A stretch of 33,070 nucleotides of DNA. Origin: Pseudoneurospora amorphoporcata. Lineage: Eukaryota; Ascomycota; Sordariomycetes; Sordariales; Sordariaceae. The position numbers were made by a program, and so were the translations under genes. Positions 11,154 through 22,090 of this stretch are shown piece by piece. Numbering within the stretch: position 1 is the first letter of the stretch; every line of letters begins with the position of its first letter. A model generated the notes under the pieces. The model was given only the letters and a program-made list of their open reading frames with translations, made no database searches and was not told the origin of the DNA. The stretch covers positions 1-33,070 of the forward strand of contig MU859340.1 in NCBI GenBank assembly GCA_033297205.1, given 5' to 3'.

Positions 11154-12469
11154 GAGAGGGCATAGCAGTGCTCCTCAGAGCATCTCTGTGAGACTCTCGT
11201 CTCTCCATCCGTCCTTTCCCGCATCGGGGAGCTATTCAAAGGTATCGGAGAGATCACAAGCCCCTTTCACCACCGCCATTGTCCCTATCAAGTCAAATGC
11301 CAGATCCCTCGGCTCACAAGGCGAAACCGTTGATCGGCAGTTTGCTGCGCTTAGTTCGTAAAAGCTTTTCTCGTCTGCTTGTTTCAATTCGCTTCACAGT
11401 CCTCTCAGTCCCCGTCAGTTCGTCGCTTGTCTTGCTTCCTCGATTTTGTGGCTTGCTGAGATGCAAGTCGGATTGCTTGGTAGACAACCTAACTTCCCTC
11501 TCGCGCCGCCTCCCACGCAGCTCCTCAGGCCCTTATAAGTGACCCTTACTGCCAGTGTTCCCAGTCATCAGAGCTTAGTATACACATACTGTGCCACCTG
11601 CCGCCTGAACCCCCTTGAGACTAGCTAGCTCGATACTATGTATAGTAGAACTTGGTACGCGATATGTACAAATCTAAATAAAGTCCTCCCCAAAGACCGG
11701 AGTCTCGGGACGTCATATGTACAGTAGCCCCCGTAAGGTATAAGGCGTGACCGTAGCCGACCTGGCGGTGTCATGTTTGCTTTTTCCTGTGCTGCCCGTG
11801 AGTCCTCGGCGACCGGCCCCTTTTGTATCATATACAAGCTGTCTGCCATTATTATGTTCCTGCCCCGCATGTGGTAAAACCGGGGAGTCGCCGCCGGAAT
11901 TTTCGTGTTGGCGACTTATGTTTCGGGCCCGGGGGGTCCCGGAGGCCCCGCTCATCGCCGACGACGAAGTGAGTTGATGTGGGTTGGGGGCGGTGGTGAT
12001 GCGGATCTTGTCACATTGTGTTGTTGTTGAGTCATGGGGAAAAGCAGTAGGTAGAGTCGATTATCTCAAACTGAGAGGCCGAGTGAGTACCTGAGAGGTC
12101 ATGATATCTCATGGAAGATTTTCAACAGCAAATGCATGTTGAGAGTTGATGGCGCTGCCATTGTCTGGTATTGGTTCAAGTTTGCATGCTATGCTAGTGA
12201 CTCCGTCAAACTTTACTCGAAGCCTCACAAACTGTTCAGACCAGACCAAGGCTGACTGGAATGTGTCAAGAAAGCAACAGGTTCAAGGCCAAAGAGCCCG
12301 GCGAGCTCCGCGCCTCCTCCTCCCAATGGAATGGTATTTCCCTCTCGGGGTCAGTTAAAACGTGGATGAGGCTCAAGTCCTGTGCATCATTGTTTCTTGT
12401 GTGACGCCTAGCCGTTCTTTAAACCTCACAGACGGAAGTGAGCACTTAGCATGATGGCTTGACATCGAT
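11154..12469. other. Intergenic, no gene seen
   Basis: Only short frames without domains. A TATAAG-like element (cttataag, readable on both strands) lies near 11531. Composition is ordinary until AT-rich sequence begins near 12490. Confidence 0.5.
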
Positions 12470-12790
12470 AGTTACAGCATAGTGTCAAAAGTCTGTGTCC
12501 ACACCCTACTTTTACATACTAATATCCTTGAAACATTACCACTTAGACTAATCCTTAAGGGCTTTGGCTTACTTCCAAATTTTCTAATATTTTATAAGCT
12601 TCAGTTTTGAGCTATTGAAAGTAGTTCGAATTAGAAGAAAATCAAGCTATTTAGACACTCCAACATAATACTTCTAAGATGATGATTGAACTTTGCATAA
12701 AACGATGTAGAATAAGGTAAAGCAATGAAATATGCATCTAAAAAAACAAAGATATATTTAATAAAGTGGCCCTTGTCTTGCTGCCATTTG
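12470..12790. mobile_element. AT-rich patch, possible decayed short transposon
   Basis: Composition shifts visibly to AT-rich between about 12520 and 12780, with normal sequence either side. The left edge reads ta followed by gtgtcaaaagtctgtgtcc (from about 12482), which resembles the TA-flanked terminal repeat of Tc1/mariner-type elements. No matching inverted copy was found on the right and no transposase frame is visible. It could equally be a RIPed remnant of another repeat. Confidence 0.25.
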
Positions 12791-14355
12791 TTGTCAGAGG
12801 CCTCTTATTTATACGCACACAGACGTTTGGCACCCCGCTGTATGTCGGTCATTGTCAAAGGTGTCGGACGGACACCTTAACAGAAGGCTGGCAATCTCGA
12901 AAATGAACATGGACTTCTCAAGTGCTCAAAGCTCTTCCAGCAAGGTCCTTAACTCCAACAGCGGTCGACTGACACTCTTCTGTAATGTTAGTCCCGATTT
13001 ATATTGCCAACAACGACCACAGCATTCTCTACTAAGCTGCGGTGCGAGGTCGTACCAAGCTACGTTGTATTAGGGGCATCATACAGACACACTGGTTCAG
13101 TCCGGCATCGCTAGACCAACCTGATACACTCGGACATAGCTTTTAGGGAACGAAGACTAGGGAACTCTTGGATCGTCTCCAACGAGATTTCACCAGCTTC
13201 ACTTAGTTGTAGTAATTCGGGAGAACCTGATCCCGTAGTAACTCGGTTCTAGGAGCTGTGACGTAGATTGTTCGGGGTCAGCGAATAGGGAGACAACCAG
13301 CTTGTGCTTGGGAGTGTTGTTCTCTTGGGGGGCTTTGCGCAATGAAACACCGGTGGTGACAAGCAGCCCCTTACTGGTTTCCTTTAGCTTTTAGCTGTTC
13401 GAGTCTTTCCAGTCACTGGAGAGTTGAATAGTTCGCGGACAGTCGCCCTCTTGCTGTCATCCCCATTGTATACCCGAGAGCGTAACCCCCAAGAGACCAA
13501 CTCGATGTTCTTTTCGCTCGGAAAACATCAACTAGTCCGCAGCGGTAACTCCTCAACGTCGCCCAACCTGTAATGTCAACCTGCTAAGCCCGATACCGGC
13601 TATACACTATCTACACTGCTGCCTAGGTGTAGGTTTATGCCATGAATAGTAATCACTTTGCTACGACATGATATGCATCTGCTTGGCTTGCACGGTACCT
13701 GACAGCTTTGACACCACAAGAAGAGAGTTGCATTCCGATTTGGTGCCGCAAATCCACAAGTAAGTGTGTGTGGTTCGTCATTTGGGGAGTAATACCCTAT
13801 CCCGAGCCCGGCCGACGGTCCCGATATTTTCCTTGGCTTTCGATCGTCAGGAAACCCAACAAATTCTTTTTTTGCGATGACAAGATTGAATACCGAGCGG
13901 AAACTTTCCCGCGGTGTGGGATGGTCGATGGCTGGCCTTGCAGATCTGACAAGCTCTTGCCTTTGTCCACAGTGCTGTCACTCAAGGAGCAAGCTGTCTA
14001 TCCTGCACGATATCGGTCCTAGACTGAGACTCTGAGAGACTGAGATCTGGATTAGAGGTATCGTTCGGCGCACGGGCCATGAGATGACGACCTTGTCCAT
14101 CGGAGCACGAAGTAAGGGAAAAGGAGCAAGATACGAGCTGCGACGTAACCTATTGATTTGTTCTGTGCTAGGTCGTAGCTGATATGTGTGAAATGTGAGC
14201 TTGTAAGAAAGTACACAAGGAAGGGATGGTAGAAGACAGCCCGACTTTGGGCTTCGCAGTCCGACCGACGTCGGGATGAATATTTTCGTGACTTGGCGGT
14301 TGGTTCTTGTCCAGCGGGAGGGGATTAATGACCGCCGAGAGTCCTATCTTTCTGC
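12791..14355. other. Intergenic, no gene seen
   Basis: Short frames only. The 104-codon forward frame at 13708-14022 has no recognisable domain and a competing reverse frame over the same bases, so it is not called. Confidence 0.45.
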
Positions 14356-14763
14356 CTAAGAAAACGAGGAGTCGAAAGAGGATGATGATTTGGTTGAAGG
14401 TGACAGTAATAGAAAAGAGGTTAGCAATTCGGGAGAAAAAGAAAACAACGATTGGCAACGGGGGCCTGAGACCTCAACACGTCGATGTTGGCCATTGGAT
14501 AGATAGCCTACCTTCAGAAGTTGACTTTTCACTTCTCGTTCAAAATGCCCTGGCTCACCTGGCATATTGTGCATGGGCAACTGCATAACGAAGGGTCGCA
14601 TGTGAGGCCGCTTTGGCCGCCGAGGACCTTGAGGATCGACGGTTGGTGTTTGGAGGTTGAAGATGCGTGAAAGGGCGGGTGAGGTTGTGGTTGGCTTCCC
14701 CCAAACGAGGCATGTTGGTTCTGAATTTCCAGCGGCCGGTGAGCCCCTCTGTGCCCCTGCCAG
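14356..14763 (-). CDS. Candidate exon of an unrecognised gene
   Basis: A reverse-strand frame stays open from just after an in-frame TAA at 14764-14766 to 14356 (135 codons plus stop). The first in-frame Met is at 14601. The middle reads like protein, for example NLQTPTVDPQGPRRPKRPHM and RPFVMQLPMHNMPGEPGHF, and continues upstream of the Met, which hints at an earlier exon joined by an acceptor near 14755-14763. Possible donors lie at CCAG|GTGAGC and GAAG|GTAGGC in the same frame, after which the sequence becomes Ser/Leu-rich and less protein-like. No family is recognised. Confidence 0.2.
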   Translation of the reverse strand: MAGAQRGSPAAGNSEPTCLVWGKPTTTSPALSRIFNLQTPTVDPQGPRRPKRPHMRPFVMQLPMHNMPGEPGHFEREVKSQLLKVGYLSNGQHRRVEVSGPRCQSLFSFSPELLTSFLLLSPSTKSSSSFDSSFS

Positions 14764-17026
14764 TTACATAATGTCCCAGCTGCGGGAGGTGAGCACGGGA
14801 AGAAAGAGCTAGGTCTCTGCAGGACATGCTAAACCCTTCCTCTTTCGGCTCTAGAAACCTAAGTAAGGTATCCCGCCCCGCGATTTAGTGAAAAATAAAT
14901 GTGTGTGAAGGTACCCTAGTTGACGAGCAATGAATGGGCAATCAACAACCGGCAATTTTATCACAAGTTGAACCTGATGGTATCTCTGTACGTCAATCGA
15001 GGGTCAATAAACTCATGCAGCCGACTTGTGCAGCATTGACACTTGCAGCGACGGGAGCCGAGGTGCGGAGCTGATGCGCAACTAAGGCCTAGGTGATGCG
15101 TACACATTTCAGGCCAATTACAGCAGAGCCTCCACTGAAGCAATCGTGATTGTTGATCTCTCTTTAGACCCATCGGCCATGGCAAATACGTACACCGTTG
15201 ATGGCTTCATATGAGAAACAGACACAGTACACACACGTCCGAGACATGGACGGGCTGTCATGCGGCGTCTCTTGCAGCAAGATATGTCGCTAAGCTTGGC
15301 CATGTCCACGGTACCTTACGGACCGTACAAGTATCCGTCATCCGGATTGCAGTCACCACTCCCTCCTCAGTCGTCAACTGCATGAGCGTCCATCCAAACA
15401 TTGTCGTCGTGTATCCCCAGAGTTGGGCTGGACGCCACCGTCGAGTTGACCACGGATGGTCCATGGCCATTAGGTAGGTACCTAGACGCCCGGAGGCTTT
15501 GCGGAAGTACAAGTACCGATCATGGAGCCATATGGATAAGAGGAGACAATGATGGACCCGATGGACAATTTGGATTTCCGGACTTTCTTTTGCCTTTACT
15601 CGCCCTCTGTCTTCCCCATCTTTAAACATCGAACCATCTCCATCTCAGGTCTGGACTCAAACAAACGGGCTGAGCTCTCATACGGGATTGTTCGAGTCAC
15701 CAAAGATCTCCGTCCTGTCGACGTCTCGTGATATCCTTTACGAAGGCAGTGTCCAGGATCCTCGACATCGACCCCGGCTCGATTTTGATCGGGACTCGGT
15801 CCTGTAACCGGTAGGTTGGGTCCTCATCAGCCGGTGGGCCCTCCTTGCCTGCCCCGGTAGCTTGAACTCATCTAGGCCTTTTTTGGCTCTGAAGCCATCC
15901 CGGGCTAGACTCCACCGGGCACCACTGTGGGCACCACAAGCGACGAACGAGACCCTCACGACCCTTCCGACCCTTTTCAGGCTTCTCGCCCTTCTGTTCG
16001 AACGCTTAATTATTCGCTTGCGCCCAGCAGGAAAACAAGGGTTCAAGAACAACCCTTCTCAAGCTCATTCATTCCCGTCCTTCCCCGCCGCTTTGGCCCC
16101 CAATCCACCCTCGAAAAAGGTACCTCCCACGCTGTACTTTAACCCCCCAGACGCCCGGCGGCGCTTGTTGCTTCGGTTTCTACAGTTCATGCTGTTGGGT
16201 CGTTGGGACTACTCGAAAAGTCACAGTCACGTTATTGACGACGCGCGAAGAGAACAACCTTGTGAAGAAGAGAGCGCCGACGAGCACCAATCCAGTCGAG
16301 TGGAAGTGCGAAATTAGGAGGCCCAAAATTTCCTAAGCGGTCCAAAATCCCCCGACTCGGAACGATTCCCTCGTTGGCGACTGTTCTCCGTTACGTACCG
16401 ATACCGCTACCCTTTCCCAGAGGAACGAGAACGAGAAACCGACTCTCGACTTTTTCCACCTCTTTTTGCTTTTAACAAAATTGCCGATTGCTGCTTGAGT
16501 AGAGAAACTCACCTTCACCGAAAAGGCGCCCAGCCACCATCCAGTCCTTCTCGGTTCACCACCTATATCCCCACCGGTCCCGAGTGTCATCAAAAGTCAC
16601 CCTGCTGCATGCTGCGACGGCCGAAGCTGAGGAATATCGTTGCATCCGCCAATTCGGCGTCCCGCGAATAGCTGGAAGCTGTTTGGAAGCTTGTTGGAGC
16701 TTTTGCGCTGCTTGCTTGGGCTTTGACTTTTTTTTTGTCTAAGCTGCAAAAGGTTGGAGATCCCGCTGAGCCGATTCGATCCCAAACACTGAAGGAAAAA
16801 AACGGCGCGCAGCAAAAGGGGGCAGCAGCAAGCATATTAGATCAAATCCGCCCATCCCAAAATCAACGACAGCCACCACCCCGACAAACGCAATTCGCAT
16901 CTACGAAACGGGCAAAAGTGAGACGGGTCAGGACGCGTGCATTTGGCTTTTGCTCTGTTCTTCAGTTCCTATAAGCCCTGCCAGCCAGCTGTCTGTCTTG
17001 TCTGTGGTGGACTCCTCCCGTCGACC
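14764..17026. other. Upstream region of the Rap-type GTPase gene
   Basis: No gene is convincing. Overlapping frames at 15258-15629 (-) and 15862-16317 (+) lack domains. The last 500 or so bases before 17027 are C/T- and A-rich in short blocks, as in promoters and leaders of fungal genes. No clear TATA element was found near the GTPase start. Confidence 0.45.
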
Positions 17027-18536
17027 ATGCGCATTTACGGATTCCAGCCTTGGTGAGCAGCCGTCCTATTCTCTTTATTACATCGATTGTTTGCTGGGCC
17101 TCCCCATCCATCGGTCCTCATCCAGACGCCCCTCCTATTCCTTTCCTAGATCACACAACGTATCACTGGAGCCACTGCAGTGCTCATCAGGAGACCTCCT
17201 GTCAATCCCGAACATCTTTTTTGCTCTGATGCTGATTTGCTCTATAGCCGCGAATTTCATATCGTTGTCCTAGGCACCGGTATGTTGTGCTCTTATCAAC
17301 CCCTCTATCAGTCACTATGAACCTCCTTCGTAAAAAAAAACAAAAAAAAACACAAAAACCCCCCTACTACTGTGCCAAGACATGCGGCATCACATGCTAC
17401 AACTGCTGACTTCGAATGGGCTTACTTAAGGTGGCGTCGGCAAGAGTTGCCTAACTGGTATGTTGTATTCCCCCTATTCAACCACACCTGCACGAACGAC
17501 GAACCCCTGTCACCTTTGTGTGTGTGGACAAAACTCGAAGACTGGGGCCTCATGATGCTGACGACGATAAACAGCACAATTCGTACACAATGAGTGGATT
17601 GAAAGTTATGATCCAACCATTGAGGACTCGTATAGGACACAGGTGTCTGTCGATGTGAGTAGTGTCTTATCTCACAAGTCTGGATATTGTGTACTATGTC
17701 TCACATGGGCTAACAAAGATACCTCTACCTACAGGGACGACAAGTGATGCTGGAAATGTGAGACAACCCTGCTCTTCACTCACTCACTCTCACAACTTCA
17801 CCTTTTTATTCGGAGTCCACTGGATTCTAACATGCAGTTTTTTATTCAAATCAGCCTCGACACCGCCGGTACAGAACAATTCGGTGAGTTGAGCAGCAAA
17901 CCCCCTTTTCCCAAATCCGGTCTATGTCACTCAACCTCGCTAACACTTTCACTCAAAAAGTTGCCATGCGAGACCTATACATGAAAGCCGGCCAAGGCTT
18001 CCTCTTAGTCTTCAGCATCACCTCGCAAGCCTCGCTAGACGAGCTCAGCACGCTCCGCGAGGAGATAATCCGCATCAAGGATGACGAGAAGATCCCCATC
18101 GTCATGGTCGGCAACAAGGCCGACCTGCTGGACCAGCGGGCGGTCGACCGCAAAGAGGCGTTTGCCATCTCACAGCAGTGGAATGCGCCTTATTATGAGG
18201 CTAGTGCTAGGACGAGGAGTATGTCTTTCTTTCTTTTTTCTTTTTTTTTTTCCCCTCTCCCTCCCCAAAAGTGATGTAGCGGTACAGGTGCTGACAGACC
18301 GACAAAACAAAACAGCAAACGTAGACCAAGTCTTCATTGACCTCTGCCGGCAAATGCTCCGGAGAGACGATAGCGGCTACAATGACGACGACGACTACAA
18401 CGGCGGCACACGCAATGGTGGTGGTGGTGGTGGCGGGTATGGTTGTGGTCAGAAACAGGAAGACGGCAGTCATGGGTCAATGATGAAGAAGCGGAGGAGA
18501 AAGAGGAAGGGCGATCATAAGTGCATAATCATGTGA
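17027..18536 (+). CDS. Rap1/Krev-1-type small GTPase (Rsr1/Bud1 family)
   Basis: Eight exons: 17027-17052, 17248-17279, 17431-17457, 17575-17654, 17735-17757, 17855-17883, 17961-18218, 18316-18536; 231 residues. All junctions are GT..AG and keep frame. P-loop GTGGVGKS is at 18-25, the effector loop YDPTIEDSYR at 40-49, and switch II DTAGTEQF at 65-72. The Thr after DTAG is the Rap hallmark where Ras has Gln. NKAD is at 124-127 and EASA at 152-155. The tail carries an acidic/Gly-rich insert, a strong basic run (KKRRRKRKGDHK) and CaaX box CIIM (228-231), so the protein should be prenylated and membrane-bound. Family knowledge: Rap/Rsr1 GTPases act in polarity and cell-site selection. Exon 1 is only 26 nt and is the least certain; its Cys9 codon is split. 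The gene is convergent with the PQ-loop gene. Confidence 0.93.
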
Positions 18537-19352
18537 AGCATACTGAACGCTTTTTATACCTGCTAAGGGCAATAATAAGATGTAGTCTCTGAGACGAGGG
18601 ACACTTTTTGGACACGAAGTTTGCGAAGATGGCTTTATTGAGGACTACTTGTAGGTTGCAGGTTTTGAGACTCTGGGCTTGTGACAAGTGAGGAGAAGGA
18701 GGAGGAAAGAAACCGCGGGGTGGTGGAAATCCCGTCAATTTACGAATGAGTTGGATGGAAGAGCTGAGGTCATCCTAGCTCAGGGTCATTTTGGGAAGGC
18801 TCGATGAAGAACATTGAAGACAGGAGCGGAAGACGCCGAGGATATTCGGAAGGCGCAATGAATCGCTTCCCGGTGTTTTCCAGATATCCAGTTCTCAGAA
18901 TTCTCAGTCTTCCAGTCTGCCGCAGAAAGCCGATTGCCTTTTACCGCATCATTCCGGATTTAAACATTCATATGATCATGTGTTTTTTTTCCTGTTTCTT
19001 TCCTTCTGTTTTCCGCTTTGTGGGTTTGCATCGGAGGTTTTCTGTCGTTGTTATAGCGATGTATACCCTTGTATTCTATTTTCTATCTGTTGGTCATGAG
19101 CGGTTTACAGCCCTCGTTCATCCGATGTTGATCTTCAGTCCATTTTTCAAGTTCGACCAGCTAATGTGCCCCTGGCTATATTATCACTTGCGCACCGTTC
19201 GTGTTCAGTGAATTTGTTCCAACCCATGGTATCTAACTGAATCTATTATCCTCGGCTTCCAATATCCAGAATGCATCTTCAGTTCATCGCAACCCAGCTT
19301 GATATCCTCATGTTCTCATCGGGAGTACATCCGTCACACTATCATTCTCGCT
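18537..19352. other. Convergent 3' intergenic region
   Basis: Lies between the stop codons of the forward GTPase gene and the reverse PQ-loop gene. T-rich stretches at about 18980-19090 and the lack of domains in any frame fit 3' untranslated and terminator sequence for both genes. A 135-codon forward frame (18804-19211) is Phe/Leu/Arg-rich and not called. Confidence 0.55.
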
Positions 19353-20798
19353 TCACGTCCTCTCTACCTCCCCACTCTCCCTATCAACCATGGTAGGCGT
19401 ACTCGCGCCCGAATTTTCCTCACTCCCTTTGTGCTTCTGTGCCTCCACGTCATCCATCATCCTCTCGTCCAAAGCATCTCGACCTTGCTGTCCGCCAGCA
19501 GCCTCATGGTCCTCCTGGCCAGCAGCTGCAGTATTGGCAATGTCATCCTGCTTCTCCAAATCTCTCTCAATGGTCTCCCCATTCCCAGCATGCCCATCCT
19601 GATTCTCCTTTTCCTCCGTCTTCACCCAAAACTTCAACCATCCAAGATCCAACTCCCTCTCCGCCCACTTCCACTCCTCCCCACGGTCCTTATACTCCTC
19701 CAACAACTGATCAAAAGTCTTTCCATCTTTCTTGAGTTGCTTTCTTATCTTTCTCGTCCTCGCCAACCAAATCAAGTGCGACCCAAATATCCCGAGCTCC
19801 AACAAGGCGCAAATGATATACAACACAGCGCCAAGCACGTCAAACATGTTTTGCGTCACCACGGCCATCAGGGAGAAAAAGGCCCCTGACCAGTCCATTG
19901 CCAAAAAGATCCAGTTGATTCCCACGACCCGTCCGTGGCGTTTGTACATTTCACTGTAGGGGGGCAGGAGGCCGGCGGCGAGAAGGATGGCGGCTATTAT
20001 GCCAATGACGAAGATGGGGGTTTCGTTGCCGTCTTCGTAGAGGGGCTTTGGGCCTTTGTTAGTCTTTGGTGTCGAAAAGAGAGTGGAATAAAGGGGGAGC
20101 AACTTACCCGCAGTGTCAAAATCAGCGCAGCCTCAACACCAGCGAATACGCAAGCGATGGTTAATGCCAGCAAGCTAGCCTTCCAGACTGGCCATTTTCT
20201 GTTTCGGTTTCCTAATTAGCACCTCTATTCATCTTCAACCCCGATTCACGCCAACTTTCACAGAAGAACTCCAAACAAAGAACGGGGAGCAAATGATAGA
20301 CTTACGACCCATAAATCAAAACCTGAGCCCACCCAACCAGACAAAGCGCCACAAAACACTGCGGCTGCACCTGGATCGGAATGTTGAAGTTCTGCGCTAC
20401 CGCGTACACCCCGAACGGCACGCCGCACAGTGCCCAGAGGAACATCATGGTGCCCGGCAGCCCCGTGGTCTGCTTTTTGCGCCAGTTGGTCCATATTTGT
20501 GGGATGAGTTGGACGCACCAGAGGCTGTGTGTTTGGGACTATGTTAGTCACGATTTGGTATGGTAAAGATTAAGGGGTCTGCTTACACAGTTCCTATCGT
20601 CCCGAGTACATTGGCGGCCTGTGATTGTTATCCTTTGTTAGTATTACTGTTACTATCGATTGAGGTTGGGCAACACCGTTATCGATGCTATAATGCCATC
20701 ATGGTTGTGGTGGTGGAATTGGGGTAGCAGGTAACACAAGCCTGCCAAACTGCGGGAGCGAGGTGACGTACAACTGGGATTTCTGTCTGAGGCGCCAT
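19353..20798 (-). CDS. PQ-loop repeat seven-helix membrane protein
   Basis: Five exons: complement 20798-20772, 20618-20587, 20524-20306, 20198-20108, 20045-19353; 353 residues. Introns show good donors (GTACGT, GTAAGC, GTAAGT, GTAAGT) and branch points (ACTAAC before exons 2 and 5). The protein starts MAPQTEIPV. The first PQ-loop is LWCVQLIPQIWTNWRKK (about 21-37). The second is LLPPYSEMYKRHGRVVG (from about 149), with PP in place of PQ. About seven hydrophobic segments lie between residues 12 and 210. After a basic stretch (RTRKIRKQLKK) comes an acidic, Glu/Gln/Gly-rich tail of about 130 residues, presumably cytosolic. Family knowledge: PQ-loop proteins include vacuolar amino-acid exporters and SWEET-type carriers; the substrate here is unknown. 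It is divergent from cms1, 1.3 kb apart. Confidence 0.9.
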
Positions 20799-22090
20799 GG
20801 ATGTCTCGAGTAATCCTTTTTCGATAACCTTTTGTCGTTGGTTCGCGTGCCGACCGACGATGATATCTTATCTTGGAGGTTGGTAGTCGAGATATATCTT
20901 GGTCCGATCATACACCTCTATCTTGGAGGGGACGAAACTGTTCGTGATAGAGACTCGTAGTGATCCGAAGATTACAAGTAAACATTAAGCTGCGGTAATG
21001 ATGATGGTGTGCTCGTCTATCAGTAGTCATGCATCGATGGCGATTTGCATGGGCAATGCAGAGGATAGAGAGAGTGCAGAGATATATATAAAAGGAAAAT
21101 ATTAAAAGATAAAAAAGGGCTTGAAACTAAGCTCCAGTGCCCGCCTTAGACCGAGGGAAGGGAAGAAGTATATGTACATACGCATCAGATTGCGATTCCA
21201 CTTCATCAGTCCCAAGTTGAGTTAAGCGGCGAATTTTCCAGCCGTCAAGCACACACACGCACAAGGGAAGTCGTTGTGTTGTTCTTTGCTTTTCAGGTTG
21301 TTTGTCAAAGCGGCTGCCAATTTTGTTTAGAGAACTGGGGGAAAAGGTACGGCGAGCACTGACGGGCAGGGAAGACAACCTGGGACAGATCCAGAAAATC
21401 GGGTCCTTCATGACTTGGGATGGCGAACTGGAGTTGTTTTTGGATGTCTAGAACGTCCATGTCTCGAGAGCACCGATACTGGAAACAAACCTGAAGCTTT
21501 GATGTCGTTTTCATGGTGTTTCCGATTCGAGTTCCATGATGCCCCTGACAGCCCAGCACAAAACTCGTTTCAGGTACCGAAAACCAGCCAAAATGTTTCT
21601 GCAGCGACAAGCCGCTAGACGCAGCCGCTATAAAAATTTGGGCACTGTGATAGACTGTGCGGTGTGCGCTAAAATGATCGCCGTGGCTCCGCTGAAAGCT
21701 TATTGGCACGGTGTAAAAAATCAATGGAAAAACAAGCTGCACACTGTTTTCTCCAGAAATTTTCATTGCGGCCGGCAGGTTCAGGAACCTTCATTCGACA
21801 CCTTTTAATCGATAACAAGACGGATCTCAAGTCACTTCACCCAAACGACGAAATACCTACAGGACAAAAACAGTATTGTCAAAGCGCAGTCTGGATCTTC
21901 ATTGCAGCCATCAATTACTACAGTCAGAACATTGTGCTTCTGCATTGGCTACCACCAGCACTTTGCATCATCACCACCACCACCACCACCACCACCAACA
22001 ACACCCATCTGCCTGCCGCCCAGTCCCTACCTAACTTGTGACGAAGCACCACCTTCCTCCAGCAGACAACCAGACAAAGAAAAAGCAGCC
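20799..22090. other. Divergent promoter region, PQ-loop gene and cms1
   Basis: A shared upstream region between the two start codons. Overlapping frames on both strands (for example 21305-21766 reverse) have no domains. A strong forward TATA-like run at 21083-21095 is listed separately. A CCA/ACC microsatellite lies at about 21970-22000, close to the cms1 start and probably in its leader. Confidence 0.5.
21083..21095 (+). promoter_or_regulatory. Candidate TATA element, forward
   Basis: The run tatatataaaagg is a near-ideal TATA element. The next confident forward gene, cms1, starts 1 kb downstream, so this element either drives a long cms1 leader, an unrecognised transcript, or is fortuitous. 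Confidence 0.25.

Noticed and set aside
15258..15629. Reverse 123-codon ORF upstream of the GTPase gene
   Set aside because: Trp/Thr/Arg-rich without a recognisable motif, with a competing forward frame; splice sites are possible but do not build a coherent gene.
19299..19889. Forward 196-codon ORF
   Set aside because: Antisense to the last exon of the PQ-loop gene; Leu/Pro-rich composition reflects the Glu/Lys codons on the other strand.
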